A stretch of 64,000 nucleotides of DNA, taken from assembly GCA_028869255.1 (NCBI GenBank), contig CP110972.1, positions 935,001-999,000 on the forward strand. Reading direction: 5' to 3'. Made by a program: the position numbers and the translations under genes. Source of the DNA: Pseudomonas poae. Its GTDB lineage: Bacteria > Pseudomonadota > Gammaproteobacteria > Pseudomonadales > Pseudomonadaceae. Shown here in pieces: positions 34,756 to 46,838 of the stretch. Position 1 is the stretch's first letter. Every line of letters starts with the position of its first letter. The notes below the pieces were generated by a model. That model did no database searches. It saw only the letters and a program-made list of their open reading frames with translations, and was not told the origin of the DNA.

Positions 34756-37473
34756 ATGTCTGCTGCACTCCATCGAAACACCCCCACTCTTGTGGCGTTC
34801 GACCCGCGCGGGTTGACGGTACGCACTGTCGCCTACCACCGCGCCAGCGCCCAGGTTGAACCCCAGGCACGTGTCACACGCCAAGTGTATGGCGCCAGCG
34901 GCTTGCTGCGTCAGCAATGGGACCCGCGCCTGTATGCCCTGAACACTCCGGCTACGGCCTCTGAAAGCCTGGTGCACAGCCTGTCCGGGGCCACGCTGCA
35001 GCGCGACAGCGTGGATGCCGGCCGACGCCTGATGTTGATGAACGAGACCGGGCAGTTGCTGCTGGCCTGGGACAGCCGGAGCGCTTGCCAACGCTATGAA
35101 TACGACACCTCGCAACGGCCGGTCGCGGTGTTTGAACAGGCGGCCGACGAACCGCGTGAACGTTGTGTCGAGCGCTTGGACTATGCTGGCCCTTCGCCCG
35201 AAGCGGCGGCGCTGAACCGTTGCGGCCGGCTGATTCGGCATGCCGACCCGGCGGGCACCGTGCTGTTCGATGAGTACGCCATACACCTGCGCGAACTCAA
35301 GCAAACCCGGCGTTTTCGCCCCGACACCACCCCGGTGGATTGGCCGGCGACGGTGCCAGCCCAGGATGCGTTGCTGGAAAAGGCCTCCTATACCACTGTT
35401 CGCCGCTACGACGCGCTGGGCGCATTGCTTGAACATACCGACGCCAAGGGCAATCGCCAGCATCGGGCCTATGGGCTGCACGGTCGGCTCAAGGAGGTCG
35501 CAGTCACCCCCAGGAACGGCGCACGCACGCTGTTGTTGCATCAGCGCAAGTACAATGCCAACGGGCAGGTGGAGTACGAATGGCTGGGCACCAGGCTGAT
35601 CAGGAACGCGCGTTATGTGCCGCAAAACGGGCGTTTATTGCAAATCCAGACATACCGCCAGGGTGAAGCCGCCAAGCCATTGCAAGACCTGGTGTACGAC
35701 TACGACCCGGTCGGCAATATCGTCAGCCTCAGCGACCAGGCCCAGCCCACCCAGTGGCACAGCAATGCGCGCATTGAGGCGGTCAGTCGCTACGAGTACG
35801 ACAGCCTGTACCAACTCACCCTTGCTACCGGGCGCGAACATGCTGCGAGCACGTCGGGCCAGGCGCCACCGCCGCAGCTGATGTTCGGTGCGACGGACGC
35901 TGGGCTGTGGCGCAATTACACCCAGCGTTACACCTACGACGAAGGTGGCAACCTCACGCACCTGCGTCATTCACCGGGCACCGGCACCGGTTACAGCCGG
36001 CAGATGACGGCTGCGGTTCACAGCAACCGCGCCGTGTCCGGTACCGCGCTGCCAGCAGCCGAGGACTTTGATGGCAATGGCAACCAGCGTGCCCTTGGCA
36101 GCGGCCAGCAGATGGCCTGGAACGTGCGCAACCAGTTGACCCACGTGACCCAGGTGGCGCACGAGGCAGACACCGAGGCTTACCTCTACGATGCCCACGG
36201 CACGCGTGCGCTCAAGGTCAGGCGCAACGGTATGCACTTGCAACGTACCTATTATCTGCCGGGTCTGCAGATGCACTGGCGGCGTGGCCAGCGCTTCAAC
36301 CTGCTGGATATTGACCTGGAGGGCAGCCGGGTCACGGTGCTGCAATGGGAGCAGGGACGCCCTGACGGCATGGACGCCGAGCAGATCCAGTTCAACCTGC
36401 TCGACCACCTCAAGAGCAGCGCGTTGGTGGTCGATGACCAGGCGCGGCTATTGAGCCAGGAAGGCTATTACCCCTACGGCGCCACAGCCTGGTGCGCCAA
36501 CCGGTCGGCGCTCCAGGGCGACTACAAGTGCTACCGCTATGCGGGCAAAGAGCGCGACGCCACCGGCCTGTATTACTACGGTGCGCGTTATTACGCGCCC
36601 TGGTTGATGCGCTGGATCAGCCCGGACCCGGGTGGCGATGTAGGCGGGTTGAATCTGTATGCGATGGTGCACGGTAACCCCATACGTTTCACCGATGCCG
36701 GGGGCGGGCAGACGACCTTTGGTGAGCAGTTCCAACCCAGCCGGGGGGACATGATTTTTGGCCTGGGCGAGGTGGTGGCGGGCTACCGGAGTTTCTGGTC
36801 AAAACTGAGCGCGCGGGGCGATGTCCTGGCGGCGTACTTTTCTGGTGCCGACGTGGCGAACTGGAGCGCCGGGCTAGGGGTCGTCGCACATGCATTCAAA
36901 AGTTATCAAAAGCTGGCGCCGGACATCTTCAAGGACCTGATCACGCCCGACCCAAGCGGAACCGAAGAGGTTTACGTCCGGCTGAAACGCGAGCTGGTCC
37001 AGAAGACTTCAGCAGTAGAACAGCACTTCTATCAAAGTATGGTGGCGCGTTATTCCGGTTGTTTGTCTACGAGTACCAACCAGCAGTTCGTCAGGCGTTT
37101 TGCTGGGGATCTGGTGCAAAACAAGTACTCACTCACCGACACTACGCGGGCGTTCATTGACAAAGGGCTGAACGAGATTCAAAAAAAGGTGATCAGCCGC
37201 AGCAGTAAATCGGCATTGGCTACGCTGATTGGCTCCCAGAGCGCGATGGTGCATTTCGCCCTTGATGAGCTGGACATCAATAGCGTGATTCGCAAGACCA
37301 AACGCTCGGTCACCGGTTCCGAACTGCGCTGGCTTTACCGGCACCGTGCGCAATTGGCGGGCCGGGTGGTGTTTTATCAAGGCCAGCGGCGCGTGGATGC
37401 CCCTTGGGACACCCAGGCAGCGACGTGGAAGAGTTACCGGCCGCGCAGTACGCAAGGGACTGCGCGGCGTTGA
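34756..37473 (+). CDS. tccC: TccC-like RHS toxin component with unknown C-terminal effector
   Basis: 905 aa. TcC subunits form, with TcB, a hollow RHS shell that encloses the C-terminal toxin until it passes through the TcA pore. YD/RHS repeats occupy about 1-570 (YEYDTSQRPVAVFE, YDYDPVGNIVSLSDQA, YDALGALLEHTDAKGNRQH). The RHS-associated core lies at about 570-648 (YYPYGATAWC, YRYAGKERDATGLYYYGARY, WISPDPGGDVGGLNLYAMV). After it, residues about 650-905 are the hypervariable effector, which I do not recognise. ATG 34756 has AGGG 10 nt upstream; GTG 34750 is possible. It converges on the TcB gene with 25 bp between stops. It is the only Tc gene here with an intact frame. Confidence 0.9.
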   Translation: MSAALHRNTPTLVAFDPRGLTVRTVAYHRASAQVEPQARVTRQVYGASGLLRQQWDPRLYALNTPATASESLVHSLSGATLQRDSVDAGRRLMLMNETGQLLLAWDSRSACQRYEYDTSQRPVAVFEQAADEPRERCVERLDYAGPSPEAAALNRCGRLIRHADPAGTVLFDEYAIHLRELKQTRRFRPDTTPVDWPATVPAQDALLEKASYTTVRRYDALGALLEHTDAKGNRQHRAYGLHGRLKEVAVTPRNGARTLLLHQRKYNANGQVEYEWLGTRLIRNARYVPQNGRLLQIQTYRQGEAAKPLQDLVYDYDPVGNIVSLSDQAQPTQWHSNARIEAVSRYEYDSLYQLTLATGREHAASTSGQAPPPQLMFGATDAGLWRNYTQRYTYDEGGNLTHLRHSPGTGTGYSRQMTAAVHSNRAVSGTALPAAEDFDGNGNQRALGSGQQMAWNVRNQLTHVTQVAHEADTEAYLYDAHGTRALKVRRNGMHLQRTYYLPGLQMHWRRGQRFNLLDIDLEGSRVTVLQWEQGRPDGMDAEQIQFNLLDHLKSSALVVDDQARLLSQEGYYPYGATAWCANRSALQGDYKCYRYAGKERDATGLYYYGARYYAPWLMRWISPDPGGDVGGLNLYAMVHGNPIRFTDAGGGQTTFGEQFQPSRGDMIFGLGEVVAGYRSFWSKLSARGDVLAAYFSGADVANWSAGLGVVAHAFKSYQKLAPDIFKDLITPDPSGTEEVYVRLKRELVQKTSAVEQHFYQSMVARYSGCLSTSTNQQFVRRFAGDLVQNKYSLTDTTRAFIDKGLNEIQKKVISRSSKSALATLIGSQSAMVHFALDELDINSVIRKTKRSVTGSELRWLYRHRAQLAGRVVFYQGQRRVDAPWDTQAATWKSYRPRSTQGTARR

Positions 37474-37498
37474 TCATAATCCCCGACCGGCGCCGGGT

Positions 37499-40400
37499 TC
37501 AGCCTGCGCCGGTGGTTTCCTCCCATGTGTCGTTTTCATCCTGGCTGACCCCGTACCAACCATTATGGCTTACGCGTTTTATCGCGCCGCTGGCCGTCAG
37601 CGTGCGCACCGCACGCCCCAGCGCGTCATGAAACTGCCGGTCGTTGTCGGCCAGGTCGCGCAACGACACATCGCTGATGTAGCGGTGTGCGCTAGCGAAG
37701 TAAGGCCGATAAACACGCGTTATCGCGCTCTGGTGGTTGTATTCGACGCGCTCTTCGACGCACCAGCGCGGGTTAGCCTTTACCGATTGAATGGCCCCTC
37801 GTTCGACACTCAAACTGCCATTGCCCAGGACCTGCCAGGCATCGCCCGGCTCGGTGTTGTGCATGCGTTGCAAGGGTCGGCCAAAGCCATCCCAAAAGGT
37901 CAGGCTCAGCCGCACCGACTGTTCCGGGTCATCGGGGTAACGATCAGCCAGCAGCGTCAGGCGATGGACCGGTTCGCGATGGGCCTGGGCAACCAGAGCG
38001 GCGAGCTGCCGGGTAGAGGCATCGGCCCCTGGCGGGATTTTTTCAGGCGCAACCGGGCAGTCTCGCGGATATGCCCGCCGGGTAGCAGGTAACCCCGGGT
38101 CACCCACTCAGCCTGGCTATCCGCTGTTGCGATTGTGCCCATCCAACTGAACGGCGCGTAGAGGTGCGCGCTGGCGGCCTGGCCGAGGGTTTGGCGGGGG
38201 GCGTTGATGGCCTGTTCGACAGACGTTCCGAGCAGCTGTCGGGCATCCGGCAACGGGCCGAAGCCTGTGTTTTGCCCTGACTCCCGGCCCTGGTAGCGAC
38301 TGGAGAGCAGCCGCCCGAAGCCGTCGTACAGGGCTTGTTGCACGCTGCCATTGGGGTCGGTCAGGCTAATGGGCAGCAGCAGGCGATAGTCCGGCAGGGT
38401 TGTGCTGATGCAGCCATCGGGGTGTTTGACCGCGATGATGTGGCAGCCATAGGGGTCATAGGTCAATGTGGTGTCGCCCAGACCTTGGGTCAGGCGCCAG
38501 CTGCGCAGTTGGTAAAAGCCGCTGCCATCCAGATAGCGGGGCCACTGCCGGCGCACGGACCAGAGTGTCGGCTCGGCCACGTTGGCGGAGAAAAACACCG
38601 TCATGGGGCGATAGCCGATCTGCTGCAATTGGGCCGTGAGCTGCCAGGGCGCCTGGCCGGGCATCTGGGGTATCTGCCGGTAGGTTTCGATGGCTTCAGC
38701 GTTCAGTTCGGCGCTCTCCAGGTAGTCGCTCAAGGCCTGCAACGTGGCCTTGCCCGCTTCCAGGGTTTTGCCGGCAGGGCCCGGCTCGCGGTAATACTGG
38801 ATCGACAGCCCGCTGAGCGCGCGTGGCGCTTGCGGCCCCATAGGCCCTGAGCGCTTGTCGATAAACTGTTCATAGGCAATGGTCGTGACACTCAACTCGG
38901 TTTTCGGCACGACCCAGGCGTTGTCGCGTTGGCGACAAGGCAGGCCCAGGCGCCATTGCGCGTCCTGCGTCAGGTGGGTCCACTGCGCCAGGGTTTCGTT
39001 CAGGTAGTGGGTGTGCTGCGCCGGGTCATGGCTGTCGCGCCACCACTGTTGTTGATAGGGATCGACCAGTGCAGCCGGCGGGGCATCGCTGGCGGCCTTG
39101 CGGCGTGCCAGGTGCAAGGTGACGCTATGGACCAGGCGGCCAAACCCATCCCAGCGCAGGTTGAGTTGATGGGTGGCCACGGGGTCGTCGGGCACCTGTT
39201 CATACCGGTAGTCGATGGTTTCCACCGGCACTACCAGCATGCGTGCCCAGGGCTGTGAGTCGGACGCGGCGACCAGCTGGCGTACCAGGTAGCGATGTTG
39301 CTGCACGGAAAACGGCACGCCTTGCGCCGTGTCGCCGGCGAAAACTTCGTGGCGCAACAACGCGCCTTTGAGCGCGTAGGCCGCATCCCGCAGAGTTTGC
39401 GGGCTGGGGGCGGGCAGCGGCACATCGGCGTGGTCGGTGGGCTGCGGTTGTGCGGGGGCGTGGTGTCGGCACATCAGGGTTTTACCCAGGCGGGGTGCCT
39501 CTGGGTCATGCAGGCTGTAGCCCTCGGTTGGCATATCGAGTGCCTGGCCGGTATGAAACCAGCGTTTGCTCAAGGTGCCAGCACTGTCAGCTGCGTCGCC
39601 GGGCGCGCGCTCGGTCTCGCTCTGAAGGATCAGGCCGAAGCCCTGGAACGCGCGTTCGGTGGCGTTGTAATACGCCTGCCGGTAGCTGAAATGCCGGGTC
39701 AGGGTGCTGTTGTTTATCTCGTCGTGGCGAGTCTGGTGGCACACCAGCGGGATGGCCAGCGGCGACTGGCTGATGGCGGGCCTGCCTTGGGCCCGCCGCT
39801 GTTTTTTCTCATCCAGCCACTCCTGGGCGCTGCTGCGGTAGCGCACTTTTGACTGGGTTCCGAGGTTGTTGGTGGTGTAGATGAGCAGGCTGGGCCGCTC
39901 GTCGAAAAAGTCGTAGCGCCAATGGCGGGGGTGCTCGTACAGGACGCTGACGATCAGGCTGGGGCAGCCCAGGCCGTTCAGGTCAGCCAGGCTGATCTGG
40001 CAGAGTGCGTCATGCCGCACGCCGTCCGGCCAGGCCAGCACTTGGGGCGTGGGGTCGAAGCGGTTGCCGGCGAGGTTGCGCAATACCTGCAACTCCCCCG
40101 GCATCAGGTACAGCAGGTCGGCGCCGCCAATGCCGTCCAGGTCTGCCAGGCGTATGTGGGTGGCGTCGAATGTGGCTGGGTTGAAGGGCAGGTCAGCCAT
40201 CACGAAACCTTTGCCGAATCGGCCTCGTCCCAGGTTGGGCCAGCACATGAGCTGGTTATGGCGGATGCGCACCAGATGTTGCTGGCCACTGCCAAGCACA
40301 TCACTGAAACCGACCCATTCATGGGGTGAGTGGGACAGGGTCGGCAGCGTGTCGTCGGCGGGTGTATGGGGGATATCGACACCGGGGGCGAACCCGGCCT

Positions 40401-41964
40401 GCTGGCGGTTGGCATACAAGCGCACGCTACGCGGCCCTACCAGCGCCAGGTCGTTGAAACCGCCACCCATCAGGTCGCCAAAGACCGCGTCGGGGTGGAA
40501 GTACTCCATGGGGAGCGCGTCGAACGGGACGAACCCGGACCATTTCAACTGCGTGCTCAAGCTGAAAAAACCAATGAGGCCTGGTCGGCCAACCACCCAG
40601 TCAATGCGCCCATTACCGGTTACATCGGCCAGTTGCTGGTGCATCTGATGGGCGCTGTCGGCCATGGGGACGGCGGGGATTTCCTGGGCCGCTGCGTAGC
40701 TCACCTCATCTGCGGTGCCGGGTTCAGCGCGCTGCGGTTCCCGGTAGTACCAGGCCTTGTCGGAGCGATAAAGCAGCCCCGGCAGCCCTTCGCCATAGAG
40801 GTCGACCACGTGATAACGCTGGCCGTCGTTCAGGCCGGGGAAGTCGACCAGGCGTTGAAATCGCGCGGGCTCAAGCTTCAGGCTGGCATTTTGATAAAGG
40901 CATTCCTGAGGGGGCAGGCTGCTGATCGTGCCCTGGGCGTCGATGGCTTGTTCGTGGATGGCGTGCAGCAGGTTCAGGCCGTTGCGTGCGCGGTGGTGTT
41001 CCAGCACCACACGCCTGACCAGCACCGGCGAGTTGCCCATCTGCGGCTCGCCGGGAAAGTGGTGGAACAACAACACCTGTCGACACAGGCGCAAGGTGCG
41101 TCGTTCAAAGCCGTCGGCGAAGCTGGAAAACGCGTCCTCGCGCAGGGGCCAGGGGGTTTGCGTGGCGTAGGGTGGCACCTGGTCGAGGGCCGTGGTGCGT
41201 TGCCCATAATCGAACAGCAACTGGAAGTGCCAGCCTTTGGCTAAGGCATCATCGGTGTCCAGCAGGTACAGGCGCTCCTCGGTCCTGGCGCTGAAATGCC
41301 CGTAGCAGACCTTAATCAGGTAGCGTTGGGCGCGGCAGTCCCGTGGGTAGCGGGCCGTCTCGGTTTCCGGTTCGTAGTGATAGTAAATGTGCTCGCCACG
41401 GGCACTCAGGCTCTCCTGCAACAGCCACTGCGCGATGTGGTGTGGCTGGTCCGGGTCGGCGATCCGCGCGGCGCTGGTTTTGCCATACAGGTGCTGGCTG
41501 CCGTCGGCCGCATGAACCCGCCAGAACCCGCTGGGGTCGGTTGCTGATTGCCAGCGCTCCAGCCGATCGAAATCACGTTCGACCCTGGGCTGGTAGCGTG
41601 TCACGGAGTAGTCCGTGCCTGGCGCCAAGCGAGCAGGTCCGTCGGGTAACAGCAACTGCCCATCCGGGCCAATAAAGCGGTCGTCGGCGGTATAGGCCGG
41701 TACGCCATGGGAGGTGCGTCGGCTGATCGTGTCTACAGGCACCGTCCAGCCCTGGCCGAAGGGGCTGTTGCCGGCGGCGCTGTGATACACCAACGTCATG
41801 GCGGGGGTGAAACCGCGTGCGGGCGAGACGGGCAGGGGGAACTCCAGCGCGGCACCGCCGTTGAAGCCGACATCGCCCCAATCCTTGCCGCTGCCTTGAA
41901 TCGACGTGCCGTCCTCTGGCAGCGCGGGGGCATTGATCGGCGAGTTGTCCTGGGCGCGGTTCAT
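37499..41964 (-). pseudogene. tcaC: TcB component (SpvB/TcaC-like), one frame break near the C-terminus
   Basis: About 1488 aa if one base is restored. The SpvB-like N-terminal domain begins GTSIQGSGKDWGDVGFNGGA and includes FPLPVSPARGFTPAMTLVY. FG-GAP/VCBS-like repeats follow (ADVTGNGRIDWVVGRPG, LADLDGIGGADLLYLMPG, LADLNGLGCPSLIVSV), then a TcdB middle domain and an RHS-like end (LYDGFGRLLSSRYQGR). The frame runs to about 38040 and resumes in another frame as ASTRQLAALVAQAHREPVHR to the stop at 37499. The switch maps to the T6 run at 38038-38043 (A6 on the coding strand); seven would restore it. ATG 41964 overlaps the previous gene's TGA. TcB links the TcA pore to TcC. Confidence 0.85.
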
Positions 41965-44900
41965 TGACGGCCACCGCTGGCCGCTGCGGCCCTGGCGGTG
42001 TAGCGCACATGGATAACGATATCGTTGATCGATTCGAGCAAAGCTTTTTGCCGGGCCGGTTCGGGGAACGCCAGGTTCCAATCGGAAATCGCACCGGTGT
42101 ACTCGAAGGGCAGGTAGCGGTCATTACCCTCGAACATCAGTGTGAACAGGCCATTGTCATCCAGGCCGGTGGAGAGGGCGATTTGCTGGTTTGCCCGGAT
42201 GTCCTTGGGTGCCGCGCCGGTGGGCAGTTCGATCTGGTTGCTGGTCTGGGTCAGAATTGCCCTCACGTCTTCATAGGGGCCGAGTGTCGCCGGCAGAGAC
42301 AGGCTGATGCTTTTGATGCGCCGGAGCACCTGGCCGGGGTAGTCCTGGTCGAACAGGGCTTTGGTCAGCTTGAAGCTGAGCGTGCCTTTTTCGACCAGGT
42401 TTTTTTTATGCCGGGCCCACGGGTCTGGCTGATCTGTCGCATTGGGGGGCCCAGGCTTGTGACCTCACAGTCGCTGAGGCGATGACGCAGGGACAGCGTC
42501 TTGACGATCTCCAGGTCGCGCACCTGATGGTGCAGGTAGTCCCTGTTCATACTGAGCAGCGACAGCTTCAATGCCTCGCCTGCCAGGTAGCCGCGATAAC
42601 TGTTGTTCCAGGCGCCGGGGTTGATAAACGTGCGCTCGAAATCGGCCATCTCATAGCGCCAGCTGGCTTCGGCCGCTTGGCACAGGGACAGGCACAGGTC
42701 ATAGGCCTGGTAAAAAAACTGGCCGAGCTGCGCATTGACCCAATCATAGAGGCGCGCCTTGGAAAAGCGCTTGGTCAGCAACTGGTAGCTGGCCCATGCC
42801 TGCGCCAGGGACGTCTGCGCCAGGCGCAATTGCAGGCGGGTCGCTTGCTCCTGTTCGGCGTAGGCCTGTTTCTGCACGTCGATCTGCGCCAATTCGAAGT
42901 GCGCCTGGTCCCGGGCATATACCCACTCTTGCGCCCGCCGGTTGAATTGCTCGGTGCGATCCAGGTCGGCGGCGCTGCTGCGCAAGGCGGTCGCGGCGCC
43001 TTGGGCCAAGGCTTGGGTGGCATGGAAGGGGCCTTCCCAGCGCGAGCCGCCTACTGACATTCCGACAATATTCGGCGCCAGCATCGCAACCCCTGCCGCG
43101 GCGCCAGCCACGGCGGCCGCCGCCTCGAAGCCTGCGCTGCGCAGGTAAAGCAGGCCCGCCTGGGCTTCTGCGCTGCTGACTCCTTCGGCCAGTTGGCGTT
43201 CGTAGTAGTGGGCCCGGCCTTCGATGATCTGGCGGCCGGCATCGAGTGTTTCGCGGTTCTTTTCGTCAATGCGCAATGCCTGCTGCTGTTGGCTCACAAT
43301 GACGCTGGCCAGGTCCCAGGCTTGCTGTTGTTGTAGCTCCAGGAGTTCAGCCTGTTCCTTGCGCTCATTGAGGCTGAGCATCGTGTTGCCGAATTGAATC
43401 AGCGTATCGGTGGCGTCTTTGGCGTGGCTGAGCATCACCTGGAACCGATAGTTGCTCAGTGGTGCAGGCGGCAACTTACCGAAGCCATCCTGGTCCAGCG
43501 CGCCTTTGCCTTGGCTGGCCAGCAGCCGGTGGGGCGACAACGGGGGCGCGTAGAGCGGCAGACGCAGCGGTTTGCCGCTGATGTCCAGGTTGTATCGCAA
43601 GTTGTGCAGACGGCTTTCCAGCTTGTCCCAGCGCGCGACAACGTCCGGGTTGAAGGGTAGGCAGAGGTCGTCGGTGTCGGTCAGAAACGGCAGCGAATTA
43701 CCATTGATCGGGCGATTTTCATTGATGTACTCGGCTTGCCGCTCAAGCTGTCGCAGGGCTTTGGATTGGCTCTTTGCGAGCTTTTCCAGGGTGATGCTCG
43801 CCCAGGGTTCCACGCGTGTGATCGTCGGCCGTGACTCCAGCAGTTGATGGGCGCGGGTGTACCAGAGCTTGGCTTGCGTCAGGCTGTCGGCGGTGAGTTG
43901 CCGGTAAGCGGCGTCGCCGCGATTGAGCAGGATATCGAGGTAGAACTGGTAGACCGCTTTACGAAAGTGCACCGGGGCCGCCAGTGCCGACTGATGCGGG
44001 TCACTGTCGACTTCGCCATTGCCACGGGTGTCCCGGGTCAGTTCGCTGAACCCCCAATAGGCCGGGCGATCACTGTTGGCGGTGGCATTGCGGCCGGGGT
44101 CGAAGACATATTTGAGCCACGCCTGGGCCTCTACATACTGTTGTTCTTGATTCAGGCGATGGGCAATCAGCCAGGGCACGTAGAGGAATAACTCCCAGAA
44201 GTACTTGCCGTTGGCTCCGTTGAAGTCGATATCATCGGCGGCTTCACTGGCGATCAGCGGCGGCTCTTTCCATTGTTTGGGGCTCAAGGCGTACAACTGT
44301 TCAAGACCGATACTGGCAGCCTCTACCAGCTTGCCGGCGAAGCAGGTATTCAGGCGAATGGCCACGGGGGCGGCGCCGACCAGCGTGCTGGCGGAGAAGT
44401 CGATGAATTCTGCAGTGCCCAGCGCCTTTGACGCCAGCCGGGTGATGGTCGGTGCACGTTGCTGGATAAGTGCCGTTCCCCGGCTTTTGGCCGCCACTTT
44501 CAGGGTGATCGCCTTGAGCGCATAGCCCAGGATCTTCGTGCCGTTTGTGCTGGTCTCGAGGGTCAACACGCCGTGGATCAGGGTGATGATGGATTCCGCC
44601 GGCTCATCCGGTACCGGAATATGCGCCGTGACGCTGTGCGTTGCTGGCAACTCTGGGCTCGACCCGGCCAGGCTGTCGTGGGCGGTGTTCTGAAAGTTGA
44701 GAATACGGTTGGAGTTGGCGTCAATGGTGTCGGTGAGTGGGTAATCGGCGAAGTTGGCACTCATGATGATGTGCTTGTAGGCACGCAGGTTGGCCGTGCT
44801 CACTTTGGTGTTTTCCAGCTTGAGGGTGTTTTGCAGGTGCAACTGCGCCAGTGTGCTACCTGCGTTGTTGCCCTGAGGCGCGGTGTAGGTACCGTAGCGA

Positions 44901-46795
44901 GTGAGGGATACCTGCATTGGGATCTGTGCCTGGGTGTAGAGGTGCACAAAGGCCAATTTATCGACGAACTTCCCTTTTAGAGAGAGGGTGCTGGTAGGCG
45001 TTGCTTGTGCGAGGGGGGTAATCAATAACTTGTTTTTATCGTGTACAAAGTTTGGGAACTCTTCGTGCGTCAGCGTGTTTCTGAAATACAACGCGTAAAA
45101 ATCATTTACAAGTTCGCTTTCGGTGCCGGTGATACTTGAGCCTTCACTCAGTTCAAGCTGCATGGCATTTGGATCATCCAGCGAGTCTTCGGTTTTCAGC
45201 GTGACAGTCACACCTTCCTTTTTCAAGGTGACCTGATAGGTTTGGCGGAACTTCTTGTTGAGCTGGGAGTTGATAATCAGCTTGTTGGTGTTTGAGTCGA
45301 ATGTCGGCGAGCCCTTGATCACGTCATCGATATCTGCTTGCTTTTCTTCAAAGTTCCAGAACTTGTTTTTCTCTGAAAACGGCGTTTGCTGGTGCAGGAT
45401 TGTGACGGTGCGCTGGGTATAAGGCGCAATCTTGAACTGCAGGTTGTTGGGGTTTCTGTAACCAAAATACGTAAAGTATTGTCGCGCATTGGCAGGCAGC
45501 AATTCACTGTAATAACCGTTGTTATTATTCGCCTCGCCGGTGATGACGCTCTGTACTTTTTCGCGTTGACTAACGTCGAAGACTTCCAATAAACGGCTGA
45601 TGTCTTCGGACAGTTTGCTTCCAGGTAATACCTTGTACCGCTCGGGGCTGCCACCGTCGGCGACCGTGGTGATGTTGAAATGCTGGTCGAGATGGATCGC
45701 CTGGAAAAACTTGCCGGTGAAATGGCCCTGCTGTTTCGGATCGGTGCGCACAGGGGCGTGTACTCCCAGGAACAAAGTGTTCGGCGTATCGGCATCGGCA
45801 ATTGCGATGGTTTGGGTGACGGCTTTCAGAAAGGTCGCGGTCGAGGCGTTGACTTCTTCAGTGGCGCAGTATTGGTTGATACATGCCTTGGGGGCGCTCC
45901 AGCTGTCGTCGTATTTTTTATAAGAAAAGTTAAGACGAAACTTGACGTAGTGGCTGGCGAACCATTCGATCAGAACGTCTTTTTCGTCGTCCTTGGTTTC
46001 TGCCGTCGCAACGTTGCGCACGGGTTCGGGTTTGACGCATTCGGCCCAGATCAGATACAGGCGGTTATTCATGAACACCGGGCGAATGCTCTGCTCGGCC
46101 GTGTCGTCGGAGAGGGTCAGATTGATTTTCTTCCAATCCGACCAGGCCCGTGCCGAGGGCTTTTTGGCGTCGCTGGACGAGCGTTTGGACAGGTCCATGG
46201 ACCGCCAGTAATAGGCCTTCTCCGACGTGGATTTGCCGACGAAGTAATAAGTGCTGGTGTGCAACTCAGAGGCATTGCCATCAATGTAGCCGTTGAGGGT
46301 GCGGATATTGGCCATTTCCTCAAAGCGACCCAGGTAGCTTTGCACGGCGGTGAGTACGGTATCGGCGTGCAGGCGGTATTGGCTCAGGTCGTTTTCCAGG
46401 TGCTGAAAACTGTCGGTCTTGTCGCGGCGCAGCGTAGGGTCCAGGTAATTGGCCGGGTGATAGCACAACTGCTGGCTGGCGCTCCAGAGCGGGTAGGCGT
46501 GCAGCTGTTCGCGCCACATCTGGTCCTGCTTTGGGCTCATGCCCTGTGTTTCATAACCGGGCTCCAGGCCCAGCTGGATGCGCGTGATGTACTGCTGCAG
46601 GCTGGCAATTGCGCAGGCCACAGGGCTGGTGGGCACTGCCTGGCTGACTTGCACATCGAGCAGCCAATACTCGTAGAGGTCATCGGCGTTGTTGATTTTG
46701 CCGGCTTGCGCGGGGGGTATTTTGTGGGCCAGGTAGTAAGCCAGCATGGCATCACGCAGGCTTTCATTGAGACGTTGATTGAGCGAGTGAGACAT
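41961..46795 (-). pseudogene. tcaB: TcA component, C-terminal half (TcaB/TcdA-like), one frame break
   Basis: About 1611 aa if one base is restored. This half of TcA carries the central channel and the TcB-binding domain. A hydrophobic Ala/Gly/Val segment near residues 1215-1240 (AAAAVAGAAAGVAMLAPNIV), between long helices (AHYYERQLAEG, RTEQFNRRAQEWVYARDQ), is the expected pore hairpin. The C-terminal conserved part includes AQLGQFFYQAYDLCLSLCQ and WNNSYRGYLAGEALKLSLL. The frame breaks in the G6 run at 42444-42449; with seven it continues NATDQPDPWARHKKNLVEKG and LRRIKSISLSLPATLGPYED to the TGA at 41961. AAGGA precedes ATG 46795. DNA at about 44950-46050 is AT-richer than the rest. Confidence 0.85.
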
Positions 46796-46838
46796 GATCA
46801 GTCCTTGAACAGGTCGTGGGAAGAGCTGCGATGGCGTG

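Noticed and set aside
37020..37110. Possible ADP-ribosyltransferase R-S-E signature in the TccC tail (CLSTSTNQQF)
   Set aside because: An STS tripeptide is present, but no Glu-x-Glu follows at a suitable distance and the preceding Arg strand is not convincing.
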